Positions 25,763 to 33,214 of a stretch of DNA of 34,156 bases are shown piece after piece; the first letter of the stretch is position 1, and each line of letters opens with the position of its first letter. The stretch is from CAYPZU01 sp964415395 (GTDB taxonomy: Bacteria > Chlamydiota > Chlamydiia > Chlamydiales > SM23-39): positions 1-34,156 of the forward strand of contig CAYPZU010000018.1 in NCBI GenBank assembly GCA_964415395.1, read 5' to 3'. The notes beneath the pieces were generated by a model. The model made no database searches and was not told the DNA's origin. It saw nothing but the letters and a program-made list of their open reading frames with translations. The position numbers were made by a program, and so were the translations under genes.

Positions 25763-27388
25763 ATGAAACTGAAAGCCTTCCTTTTTCTCCTTCTTGCCTC
25801 CGCCGCCTTCGCCGATGAGGGAGAACCTCTTGTGGAAAATCTGAGCGGGATCGCCATCCTCGGCTGCCGCGAAGAGGTGAAGCGGGAGGGAATCGAACCC
25901 TTTTGCGGAGTCCATTTCCAGGGAATCGACGTCCCTGGCGGATCGTGTCAGCTCGAAGAAAGGCTCTCCTGTTTTTTATGCAATCCGTTGAGCCAGGAGA
26001 CAATCAACGAAATCAAGCGGGAAATCATCCGCTACTACCGCGACCAGAACTACCCTGTCGTCGTCGTCTCGGCGCCGCAGCAGGAGCTGACGCAGGGCGT
26101 TTTGCAGCTCGTCGTCATGGAAGGATGCCTGGGCGAAGTGCAGTACACAGGCAACTGCTGGTTCAAAACGAAGTCGCTCCAAAAATACATCACCCTTTGC
26201 CCCGGCGAACCGATTAATTCCGACCGGCTCATGAACGACGTCGCCGCGATGAACCGGAACCCGTTCCGCCGCACCGAAGTCGTCTTCGCCCCCGGCCAGA
26301 TCGAAGGGACGACCAATATTGAGCTGGTGACGCGGGACAAATTTCCAATCCGGTTTTACGCGGGCGCAGACAACACCGGAAATAGCCTCACCAATAACAC
26401 GCGCCTCTTCGCCGGGTTCAACGCCGGCAATCTGTTCGGCCTCGACCAGGTTCTCACTTATCAGGCGACGGTAGCTCCCAGCGCCAGCCGTTTCCAGTCC
26501 CACACGCTTCACTACACCGCCCCTCTTCCCTGGAGGCACATCCTGACGCTCTACGGCGGCTACGCCTGGATCGACCCGCATCTGACCTCGTTCCACTCCT
26601 CGGGAAGGAGCGCTCAGGCAAGCGTCCGCTACCTGATGCCTGTCAAACCGCTCTATAAATCGTCGTCGCTCGAATTCACCATCGGCTACGACTACAAGAT
26701 GACCAACAACAATATTCTCTTTTCCGGCCCCTTCGAAATCCCCGTGGTCAACAAGAACATCAACATCAGCCAATTTGTCTTGGGCGTCAGCTACGGGCTG
26801 AAGACGAAGCATCACAAATTCTCCGCAAACGCCGACTTCTACGGCTCGCCTGGCAAGTGGTATCCGAACCAGTCGAATACGGACTATCAGGAACTCCGCT
26901 ACAAGGCGAAAGACTACTATGTTTATGGAAGGATGATGGTAAGCGATGAGATTTCGTGGCCGAGAACCTGCACGATCAGCCTTCTTGGCCGGGCGCAGTT
27001 CGCTTCGACGAACCTCCTGCCGAGCGAAGAGTTCGCCCTTGGCGGATACGATACGGTCCGCGGCTACAATGAGCGGGTCGTCAACGGCGACAATGCCTTC
27101 TGCTTTAATTTTGAGATCCAGTCAGTCCGCTGGCAGTTCTTCAACCGCTGCGGAACGCGCGATGAGTTTTATGTCCTGGCGTTTGCCGACTACGGCGTCG
27201 CCAACAGCGTCCACAGGCTGCCCGGGGAAGACAAGTTCCAAAACCTCTTCAGCATCGGACCAGGCCTCCGCTATTCGATCGGCTCCTACTTAAGCGTCCG
27301 CGCGGACTGGGGCTACCGGTTCGTCCAAATCCAGGACGGACAGGAGCAGGGCGGCAAATTCCACCTCGGCGCTCTCGTCAGCTACTAG
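25763..27388 (+). CDS. TpsB outer-membrane transporter (ShlB/FhaC/HecB family), 541 aa
   Basis: The pore that exports TpsA proteins across the outer membrane. A signal peptide (MKLKAFLFLLLASAAFA) is followed by two POTRA domains (about 45-120 and 121-195; seen as INEIKREIIRYYRDQNYPVVVV, VLQLVVMEGCLGEV, and MNDVAAMNRNPFRRTEVVFAPG). A 16-strand-type barrel follows to the C-terminus, starting NIELVTRDKFPIRFYAGADN. The family hallmark of barrel loop L6, GGYDTVRGY, is at about 427-435. Length is normal for the family. The POTRA half has about eight cysteines, which is unusual and fits a chlamydial disulfide-linked envelope. ATG 25763 comes 3 bases after the TpsA4 stop without a strong site of its own, so translation is probably coupled. 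It is the only TpsB in the window, for four TpsA proteins. The stop overlaps the convergent hydrolase gene at CTAG. Confidence 0.93.
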   Translation: MKLKAFLFLLLASAAFADEGEPLVENLSGIAILGCREEVKREGIEPFCGVHFQGIDVPGGSCQLEERLSCFLCNPLSQETINEIKREIIRYYRDQNYPVVVVSAPQQELTQGVLQLVVMEGCLGEVQYTGNCWFKTKSLQKYITLCPGEPINSDRLMNDVAAMNRNPFRRTEVVFAPGQIEGTTNIELVTRDKFPIRFYAGADNTGNSLTNNTRLFAGFNAGNLFGLDQVLTYQATVAPSASRFQSHTLHYTAPLPWRHILTLYGGYAWIDPHLTSFHSSGRSAQASVRYLMPVKPLYKSSSLEFTIGYDYKMTNNNILFSGPFEIPVVNKNINISQFVLGVSYGLKTKHHKFSANADFYGSPGKWYPNQSNTDYQELRYKAKDYYVYGRMMVSDEISWPRTCTISLLGRAQFASTNLLPSEEFALGGYDTVRGYNERVVNGDNAFCFNFEIQSVRWQFFNRCGTRDEFYVLAFADYGVANSVHRLPGEDKFQNLFSIGPGLRYSIGSYLSVRADWGYRFVQIQDGQEQGGKFHLGALVSY

Positions 27389-28782
27389 TTTTCTCTTAGC
27401 CGCTGGGAAAGAAGTTTTCCCAGTTGATGAGCTTCTGACAGGTAATTGTAATTATGCTCATTCTCGCCGCATTTTTGCGGCAGAAGGATTCGATCGATCC
27501 GGTTTCCTTTCCCTGCGTGTCTATTCAGACTTGTCCGATCAGGGATGACGGGGTCGTATCCCGCATAGAGGATTGTGGTTTTTCCCCGCAGTTTGCCGAG
27601 GGCCTCGACTGCGTCCAGGTTCACCCGATCCAAATCGGCTAAAAACTGAGCGCCCCAAGGCAGGAAATCTTTCGTTCTGCTGAAGGAGCGGTCGCTGATC
27701 AAGCGCCCTCTCCAATCTGGCTGGAGAGCGAGGGTTTCCGCTGCGACGGCGCCGCCGAGGGAGTGGCCGTAAACGTGGATCCTCTCCTCGTCCGTCTTGA
27801 GATGATCTCGGACATATTGATAAACAGCGTCGCCGTCTTTGACGAGATCTTGCGCCGATTCGATCGGGCGGCTCTCGCTCGAAATCCCGACGCCGCGGTA
27901 GTCGAAAGCGACGAAGTTCATAGGATGTTCCGCATCGGAGAGGCAGCCGAGGCTCAGTACGGGAGACTCCAGACAGCTGTCGCAGTTTCCGTTAAAGTAG
28001 ATGACCGTCGGGGTATTTTCGTCCGACTTGGGATGGCGGTAGTGGAAGCCTCTCAGAGATGCTCCATCGGCCGTTTGGATAGTAATAGGATGAACCTCGT
28101 AAAGCTGGCCGTCTAGAAATGCGTGCGTTCCTATTCCCGCTTCTTTTGCCTGCAGTTGTTGAGGCGTGAGCCGCTCCGCAGGCAGCAGGATCTCTCGACT
28201 GTACCAACGGGCAAGGGCGATCGGGATGGTCAGAATAAAGCAGATCAGTATGACATAGACGATGAAGCTGGCGACTTTTCGGGCGGTTTCCCAAGCGGGC
28301 GATTGCGTCAGCGCCTGATTTTTTTGAGCGATGAAAACAGCTCTTTCCTCCAAGGGGCGGGGCGCTGCCGCGCCAGCTCCAACCAGGGGAGTTGTCTCTT
28401 TTGCGGGGAGCCGCGAAGAAGAACCGGCGCGAGCTGTCAACTGGGGAGGAGTTTCTTTATGCTTCGCCGGAGCAGGAGCGGGTTTGGGAGGCTGCGGTAA
28501 AATACGGGAAGCGGCCTGCAGAATCGCTGCGCGGGCTGTTTTTTCAGATTCGTCTGCTTTTGTGGCTCGGGCTGCCCACTTGTCTTGCGAGGCGGTTTTT
28601 TGGCCTCTTGGGGTCGCGTTGAAGATTTGCTGCGCGTTTTTTAAAAGCAGCCTTGCCGCTTTGATTCGCGCGAATGCCTCGGCAGGAGTCAATGTGCCCA
28701 GGGTCACTTCTACAGGCAGCGCATGCATAGCCGCGTTGAATCGCTCGTATTGGAATTTTAAAGGATCGGATTTAACTGCCAT
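27385..28782 (-). CDS. Membrane-anchored alpha/beta hydrolase, CHLPS/DUF818-like, 465 aa
   Basis: A serine hydrolase of unknown substrate. Residues 1-165 are a cytosolic-type helical and then Pro/Ala-rich region (PQPPKPAPAPAKH). One membrane segment follows (about 167-192, VASFIVYVILICFILTIPIA), then the hydrolase domain (about 225-465). The catalytic triad can be read: Ser341 in GHSLGG, Asp410 in GYDPVIP and His443 in ENEHNYNY. The oxyanion region is TVIYFNGNCDSC and the FDYRGVG strand turn is typical. The family most like it is the chlamydial CHLPS 43 kDa/DUF818 group, also found in other intracellular bacteria; this is from memory of the motif pattern. The N-terminal part could make it an inclusion- or envelope-located enzyme. 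A perfect TATAAT lies about 25 bases upstream on its strand. The stop overlaps TpsB at CTAG. Confidence 0.8.
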   Translation of the reverse strand: MAVKSDPLKFQYERFNAAMHALPVEVTLGTLTPAEAFARIKAARLLLKNAQQIFNATPRGQKTASQDKWAARATKADESEKTARAAILQAASRILPQPPKPAPAPAKHKETPPQLTARAGSSSRLPAKETTPLVGAGAAAPRPLEERAVFIAQKNQALTQSPAWETARKVASFIVYVILICFILTIPIALARWYSREILLPAERLTPQQLQAKEAGIGTHAFLDGQLYEVHPITIQTADGASLRGFHYRHPKSDENTPTVIYFNGNCDSCLESPVLSLGCLSDAEHPMNFVAFDYRGVGISSESRPIESAQDLVKDGDAVYQYVRDHLKTDEERIHVYGHSLGGAVAAETLALQPDWRGRLISDRSFSRTKDFLPWGAQFLADLDRVNLDAVEALGKLRGKTTILYAGYDPVIPDRTSLNRHAGKGNRIDRILLPQKCGENEHNYNYLSEAHQLGKLLSQRLREN

Positions 28783-28800
28783 TGATGATTTCCTTGTGCT

Positions 28801-28925
28801 GGAAATATTATAATGAAATATTAATAATTTAGTGTTAGGCGTTTGTTAATTTATTGTTTATGCACTAATTTTTTAGTGCCGGAATAGCCCCCATCCCATT
28901 AACCTATACGGCCAAAAGGAGAAAA
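28801..28925. promoter_or_regulatory. AT-rich divergent promoter region with a perfect palindrome
   Basis: A minus-strand TATAAT at 28812-28807 fits the hydrolase gene. GCACTAA-TTTT-TTAGTGC at 28862-28879 is a perfect 7+4+7 palindrome, and the half-like TTTAGTG also occurs at 28828-28834, 44 bases from the copy at 28872-28878. AAAGGAG just before the ATG at 28928 is a strong ribosome-binding site. The palindrome is a candidate operator for one or both divergent genes. Confidence 0.45.
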
Positions 28926-28927
28926 AA

Positions 28928-29323
28928 ATGACTACACCGGCAAATAAGGCTCAGAGACGGATCTGGAATCCCGAAGAAGCTTCCCGCTATCCGTTGAGGT
29001 CTAAAGAGAAAGAGGCAGTAGAAGAGAAAGTCGAGGCCGTTGCCGATGCAGCGATCGAGAATGCAGTCATGGACACACGGAGCAGAAAGGAACTGGCTCT
29101 TGCGTTTTTCTGGAACAAATCGATTGGGCTGGAGAGAACTCCTCCCGCAGAAGTTAGAGGAGCATGCAAAAGGAAGTGGGCTTTTCTCGTGCGCAGCGCC
29201 TCAAATCATCTTGAAAACGAGCTGCTCGACAACTCAAAACACCGCCTCTGGAAAGCCCTCCGTAAGTGCGACTCTGCGCCAGTCAGGAAGGCAATCGTCG
29301 AAGCGGTGCTGGGTCTATCCTAG
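28928..29323 (+). CDS. Small orphan protein, 131 aa
   Basis: Not recognised. ATG 28928 has a strong AAAGGAG site, so it is probably translated. The product is soluble, basic and helical: a charged stretch SKEKEAVEEKVEAVADAAIE near residue 25-45 is amphipathic, followed by RSRKELALAFFWNKS and a C-terminal RLWKALRKCDSAPVRKAI. There is no signal peptide or membrane segment. The divergent hydrolase shares its AT-rich control region, and the stop overlaps the convergent MOMP-like gene at CTAG. A DNA-binding or effector role is possible but not shown. A low-complexity shadow frame is unlikely given the ribosome-binding site and promoter-like upstream sequence. Confidence 0.6.
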   Translation: MTTPANKAQRRIWNPEEASRYPLRSKEKEAVEEKVEAVADAAIENAVMDTRSRKELALAFFWNKSIGLERTPPAEVRGACKRKWAFLVRSASNHLENELLDNSKHRLWKALRKCDSAPVRKAIVEAVLGLS

Positions 29324-30474
29324 AAATCGAACCGTCCGTCGATTGTAAGCCCGTGCATGTGGAGATCGCCGGATGGATCTGGATAGCCGGTGAACTCATC
29401 CATGGCAGCGGCAGTGTAGCGCATCATGTTCTGATCCCAGAAGAGAGCAAAATCATACTGCGCCGAGAAGGACATGTGGTAGCGCTGGTTATTGAGATAC
29501 GTTCCCCAGCCGAAGCCTGCGCCCAGCTCGGTCATCGAGCGGAGGCAGTCGTATTTCGCAAGAGAGCCGTTGATCGGAGCTGCCGCAGCGCCCGCAAACG
29601 TGTCGTCGAACTCTTCGTGAGTCAGTTTCGTGTACTGGGTGTAGAGGAGGCCGAAATTCAGCGCGCCTTTGATGCGGAAGCCTCTTCCGATCAGCCAGTG
29701 GGCGTCGGAGCCGATGCAGGGGCCGATCGACCAGCACTGCGATGCGTTCGTCGAGACAGCCGGAGCGGCTGTAAGATCTTCGGCGTTATAGGCGTTGATC
29801 GTATAGCGCTGACGGATCCAGAGCGCTCTCAGAGCGGCTTTAGGATGCACCGTGAAGTATTGTCCTTCATAGAAAGGGCGCGACATCCCGAGATCGAGCA
29901 TATCGAGGTGCATTTTCCAGTGAGTGTGCAGGCTTGCGGCTTGTGGCTGCGCGGTCGACCCGAGGGTGTTGAACCAGTCGTTTGGGATCCAGATCGAATC
30001 GCCTACGGCAACCGCAGAGGGGAGTCCGTTGCTTGAATGGCTCGTCTGTTGGTGGAGCCAGGTGTATTGCGTGTAAGCGTACCATCCGTCGTAGCTCGAG
30101 CTCATCCCCAGGCCCACTTTGAAGCCGGGCTTGTAAGCGAAGTCGGGATATTCGGTAGAAGCTTTCTCTGCAGGGGTTGAGCCGGCCAGGCCGAAAAGAG
30201 CGGATCTGCCGACGTCCATGTAGTCCTGGCTCACATGCCAGTAGATAAAAGAGGCTGTGCCGAACACATCCCAGGCGCAGAGCAGTTCTGTTCCGGCCAT
30301 CGCATTGTATCCTGCGGGGTAGCAGTCGCCGATGCCGTGGTCAGGCCAGGCGGGTTCGCAGCAAACGGGGGCCGCAGGCGCAGCAGGTGGCTGCGGCGTC
30401 TGTTTTTTGGCTACGGGAAGCGCGGAGAGGGAGGCTCCGACGATCAGGGATGCAAGAAGAAGGTTTTTGCGCAT
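29320..30474 (-). CDS. MOMP-like outer-membrane porin A, 384 aa
   Basis: An outer-membrane beta-barrel of the Legionella-MOMP-like family that is expanded in Waddlia and Simkania. A signal peptide (MRKNLLLASLIVGASLSA) is followed by a Pro/Ala linker (QTPQPPAAPAAP) and a cysteine-containing N-terminus (VCCEPAWPDHGIGDCYP). Then come LLCAWDVFGTASFIYWHVSQDYMD, PGFKVGLGMSSSYDGW, the WLHQQTS loop, WKMHLDMLDLGMSRPFY, SQCWSIGPCIG and a last strand MHGLTIDGRFDF ending in Phe, the usual BAM signal. It lies 15 bases behind its paralogue at 30490-31572 on the same strand; many of these blocks are shared in order, so the pair is a tandem duplication. Role: general porin and major envelope protein, with cysteines available for cross-linking. 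Confidence 0.85.
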   Translation of the reverse strand: MRKNLLLASLIVGASLSALPVAKKQTPQPPAAPAAPVCCEPAWPDHGIGDCYPAGYNAMAGTELLCAWDVFGTASFIYWHVSQDYMDVGRSALFGLAGSTPAEKASTEYPDFAYKPGFKVGLGMSSSYDGWYAYTQYTWLHQQTSHSSNGLPSAVAVGDSIWIPNDWFNTLGSTAQPQAASLHTHWKMHLDMLDLGMSRPFYEGQYFTVHPKAALRALWIRQRYTINAYNAEDLTAAPAVSTNASQCWSIGPCIGSDAHWLIGRGFRIKGALNFGLLYTQYTKLTHEEFDDTFAGAAAAPINGSLAKYDCLRSMTELGAGFGWGTYLNNQRYHMSFSAQYDFALFWDQNMMRYTAAAMDEFTGYPDPSGDLHMHGLTIDGRFDF

Positions 30475-30489
30475 AGTGGTCTCAGCTCA

Positions 30490-31572
30490 TTAAAAATTCA
30501 AACGTGCATCGACCGTCAGGCCGTGCAGATACAGGTTTCCTGCCATGTTGGCGTATCCGTAGGTATCGGCAAGCGATCCGACGGTCTGCCGCATCATGTT
30601 CTGACTCCAGAGGATCGTAAAATCATACGTCGCGGAGAAGTCGGCATGGTAGCGGGTTTTGCCGAAATAGGATCCCCAGCCAATACCGAGGCCCAGCTCT
30701 GAAGTGGGGCGGATGCAGCCGTAGGTCGCCATTGAGCCGGCGATCGCGGCGATATCGCCGAATCCCTGGTCGTCTTCTTCATGCGACAAAGTGGTATAGC
30801 GTGTGTAGAGCATCGAGAATTTTGTCTCGCCCTGCACGCGGAAGCCCCATTTGAAGAGGCTGTAGCCGGCGATCCCGACCAGAGGTCCGACCGACCAGCA
30901 TTTCGAGCTGTTCTGCGAAAGGGCGGGCGCGCTTGCGATCGCATTGGCCAGCACGGCTTCGATGTCGTAGTCCTGGCGAACCCAAAGCCCTCTCACGCCC
31001 CCCATGTGGTAGATGACGATTTCGGGCGCTTCATAAAAGGGAAGCGACGCGGTCAAATCGAGCATGTCGAGGTGCATCTTCCATTGATTCTTCACTTGCG
31101 CCGCCTGCTGGGCAGGAACCCTCACGTCCAAGCTGTTGAACCAGTCTTTCGGAATCCAGACTTCGTCTCCGACGGCAATCGCTGCAGGGAGGGAGCCGGT
31201 CGAATTCGACGTCTTCTGGTGGAGCCAAGTATAGTCCAAAGAGAGGTTCCAGTGATCGAAGACCGATTCAGCGCCGATTCCGACTTTAAATCCGGGATGG
31301 TAGCCGAAAGAGGGATAAAGGCTTGCCGCTGTTCCAGAGTGGGCGGGACCCAAAGCTCCGAATTGGGCTGAGAAAGCCGAATCCATAAAGTCCTGGCTGG
31401 CGCGCCAGTAGATAAAACTCCCGGATGCGGAAACATCCCATCCGCAGGCCAGATCTACGTTCGCGGGAACGTTATAGATTCCGGGGTAGCAGTCGGGAAG
31501 CTTGCAATCGGGGCGGTGCGACTCGGCAAATGCGAGCGATGCGGCGAAAAGGAAAATGGGAATGTTCTTCAT
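30490..31572 (-). CDS. MOMP-like outer-membrane porin B, 360 aa
   Basis: Paralogue of the porin downstream. ATG 31572 (MKNIPIFLFAASLAFA signal peptide) is preferred; a TTG two codons earlier is rejected because a normal signal peptide begins at the ATG. Shared blocks with porin A: LACGWDVSASGSFIYWRASQ, HPGFKVGIG, DYTWLHQKTS, VGDEVWIPKDWFNSL, WKMHLDMLDLTASLPFY, KCWSVGPLVG, YTRYTTLSHEE, SELGLGIGWGSYF, ILWSQNMMRQT and the C-terminal LHGLTVDARLNF ending in Phe. It lacks the Pro/Ala linker and has different loops, so surface exposure probably differs. It starts 23 bases after ispD on the same strand. No good ribosome-binding site is visible. Confidence 0.85.
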   Translation of the reverse strand: MKNIPIFLFAASLAFAESHRPDCKLPDCYPGIYNVPANVDLACGWDVSASGSFIYWRASQDFMDSAFSAQFGALGPAHSGTAASLYPSFGYHPGFKVGIGAESVFDHWNLSLDYTWLHQKTSNSTGSLPAAIAVGDEVWIPKDWFNSLDVRVPAQQAAQVKNQWKMHLDMLDLTASLPFYEAPEIVIYHMGGVRGLWVRQDYDIEAVLANAIASAPALSQNSSKCWSVGPLVGIAGYSLFKWGFRVQGETKFSMLYTRYTTLSHEEDDQGFGDIAAIAGSMATYGCIRPTSELGLGIGWGSYFGKTRYHADFSATYDFTILWSQNMMRQTVGSLADTYGYANMAGNLYLHGLTVDARLNF

Positions 31573-31595
31573 AGGCAAAACTTTTTTTACCCAAC

Positions 31596-32285
31596 TTAAC
31601 CCTCTCTAAAATTTTTGACAAAGCATTTTGCAAATTGCTCGGCGATCCAGAGATCGTGCGCCGATGTGATTTTCATGTTCCGCTCGTTTCCCGGAACGAC
31701 CTGGACTGGTTTGCCCAGCCTCAATACCAGCCGGCAATCGTCGCTTGCATTGGTAACGCCCTCTGCGGCGGCTTTCTCGTGCGCTTCCCGGATCCATTCA
31801 GTTCGGAATGTCTGGGGTGTTTGCCCGCGCAGATATTCTTCTCTCTGCGGAATCCCTTTAATTTCTTTTCCTCCGGGGGCATGAACCAGCGTATCTGCGC
31901 TAGGGATGCAGGTATCCGCCGCTCCGCTCTCTTCCGCAGCTCTCAAATTCTCTCTCAAAATCTCTTCCGTTACGAAGGGGCGGACCGCGTCGTGCACCAG
32001 GATCAGGTCCATTCCCTCCAGCTCACAAATTCCCCTATACGACGACTCCTGCCTTGTCTTGCCGCCCGAGACCACTTTTACTCCGTGTCCCGCCTCTTTC
32101 CGGACCTCTTCCACCCATTCGGGATGGCAGACGAGCACGACCTGCTCGAAGAGTCCCGATTCTAAAAATGTTTCCAGGGTGTGAAGATAGACTTTTTTGC
32201 CGGCGAGCAGGTGAAACTGCTTGGGAATTTCGCTCCCGAATCTGCGGCCGTCGCCGCCCATCAATAAAATTCCGCCCGCTTTCAT
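31596..32285 (-). CDS. ispD: 2-C-methyl-D-erythritol 4-phosphate cytidylyltransferase
   Basis: Third enzyme of the non-mevalonate (MEP) isoprenoid pathway: it joins CTP and MEP to give CDP-ME and diphosphate in the cytosol. Seen motifs, numbered from ATG 32285: the nucleotide-binding loop GGDGRRFGSEIPKQF (10-24), SGGKTRQESSYRGI (73-86), LVHDAVRPF (97-104), RGQTPQTF (153-160), and the C-terminal SDDCRLVLRLGKPVQVVPGN with NMKITSAHDL. At 229 residues its length is normal. ATG 32285, with GGGGAG just before it, places the loop at the usual distance from the N-terminus; ATG 32303 also exists and overlaps the upstream stop as ATGA, so the start is not certain. A ribitol-5-phosphate cytidylyltransferase is the main alternative, but IspD is expected in chlamydiae. 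The gene sits inside a close-packed run behind a two-gene regulatory or toxin-antitoxin-like pair. Confidence 0.92.
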   Translation of the reverse strand: MKAGGILLMGGDGRRFGSEIPKQFHLLAGKKVYLHTLETFLESGLFEQVVLVCHPEWVEEVRKEAGHGVKVVSGGKTRQESSYRGICELEGMDLILVHDAVRPFVTEEILRENLRAAEESGAADTCIPSADTLVHAPGGKEIKGIPQREEYLRGQTPQTFRTEWIREAHEKAAAEGVTNASDDCRLVLRLGKPVQVVPGNERNMKITSAHDLWIAEQFAKCFVKNFREG

Positions 32286-32299
32286 AGCTCCCCATCCTA

Positions 32300-32866
32300 T
32301 CATACCTCTGGAAAAACCCAGAAGCTGTTGTGTGGGTAGGAAATAGGATTGATTTTGTGCAAAAATTCGTCGAATTTTTTTTCAAATCCTTCAGCCTTGG
32401 CCCAACGTTTGAGATCTTTAAGGTCGACTGGGTGATTTTCAGCGACCATCAAGGATTGCTCTAACGCCTGTAGATCGTTCCAGTGGAAGAACGATGCGAG
32501 TCGGTCTTTTACGCAATCGGTTGGAGAAAGAAGGCGAAGGGATCCTGTCGAGGTTTGCAGTATGCTGAATTTGTGGATGGCTTCCTGGCCTACTGAAATG
32601 GGAGGATTTACAAAATCAATAAGATAGGGGCAGTCGGGACGGGAAAATTGCCGGCCGTTTCTTTTAAATCCAAGTTTGGACAAGGCTTTCTCGATAGGCT
32701 TCAACTCTCCATAGGTCGCAAAATCCAAGTCGGAAGATTGATATCGATTGTCGCTATAAATTGAAACGCATGCTCCACCGACGAGCACTGCGTTGATTCC
32801 GCTAGACTTCAGCGTTTCGTATATTAAACTTGCGAGCTCTTTAAGGTCAGGATTTTGGAAATTCAT
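32300..32866 (-). CDS. Nucleotidyltransferase-fold protein (AbiEii/MNT-like), 188 aa
   Basis: A minimal nucleotidyltransferase of the DNA-polymerase-beta fold. The GG of INAVLVGGACVSIY (residues 25-36) and the paired aspartates of SSDLDFAT (D46, D48) form the NTP- and metal-binding core; FVNPPISVG and TGSLRLLSPTDCVKDRLASF follow as in AbiEii-type or MNT proteins. It begins 6 bases after a small winged-helix protein gene, the arrangement of type II or IV toxin-antitoxin pairs with an NTase-fold toxin (AbiE-like), although the length is shorter than AbiEii. The alternative is a housekeeping NTase without toxin role. Its stop TGA overlaps an alternative ispD ATG. Toxicity is inference. Confidence 0.75.
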   Translation of the reverse strand: MNFQNPDLKELASLIYETLKSSGINAVLVGGACVSIYSDNRYQSSDLDFATYGELKPIEKALSKLGFKRNGRQFSRPDCPYLIDFVNPPISVGQEAIHKFSILQTSTGSLRLLSPTDCVKDRLASFFHWNDLQALEQSLMVAENHPVDLKDLKRWAKAEGFEKKFDEFLHKINPISYPHNSFWVFPEV

Positions 32867-32872
32867 CGCTTT

Positions 32873-33208
32873 TTACAGAGGTTTTCCTGTTTTGCGCGGC
32901 CTTTTTCTTTTGGTAGATTGGTAGTGAGATTCTTGAATATCCGGCGGAAGGAAGCTGTAGGCTTTTTTTGCGAGCGATTGGATTTCTTCCAGGAAAGGGT
33001 AGCGGGGATTCCATTGGAAGATACGGGTTCTTCCCTCTAGGAAACTGGCTAAAAGGCCGCCCTCCTCTAGCTTACGCAGTGTCTTTTGGATGGGATCCAA
33101 CGCCGAATCAAACGAGCGGCTTAATTCAGTAGCATTCGCCTTCCCGTGTAGACAAAGGAACATGAGGATTTTTTCTACATTTTTATTGGCAAAAAGATAT
33201 TCAAGCAT
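32873..33208 (-). CDS. Winged-helix DNA-binding protein (ArsR-like, probable antitoxin or autoregulator), 111 aa
   Basis: Residues about 1-75 form a winged helix: helix KNVEKILMFLCLHGK, turn and recognition helix ATELSRSFDSALDPIQKTLRKLEEGG, then the wing LLASFLEGRTRIFQWNP. This is the arrangement of small transcription regulators of nucleotidyltransferase neighbours. The C-terminal tail is very basic (TKRKRPRKTGKPL), which suggests nucleic-acid contact or binding to the partner toxin. ATG 33208 lies 7 bases after a perfect 15-bp palindrome, so it very probably controls its own promoter. It precedes the NTase gene by 6 bases and heads a minus-strand run of five genes. The role as antitoxin is inferred from context. 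Confidence 0.75.
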   Translation of the reverse strand: MLEYLFANKNVEKILMFLCLHGKANATELSRSFDSALDPIQKTLRKLEEGGLLASFLEGRTRIFQWNPRYPFLEEIQSLAKKAYSFLPPDIQESHYQSTKRKRPRKTGKPL

Positions 33209-33214
33209 TAAATT

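Noticed and set aside
25976..26815. 279-codon minus-strand frame opposite TpsB
   Set aside because: The plus strand codes a recognisable POTRA and barrel protein; the antisense frame has no start signal.
32300..32303. ATGA overlap of the NTase stop with an ispD start at 32303
   Set aside because: Kept only as an alternative: the start at 32285 puts the nucleotide-binding loop at the usual distance and has GGGGAG before it.
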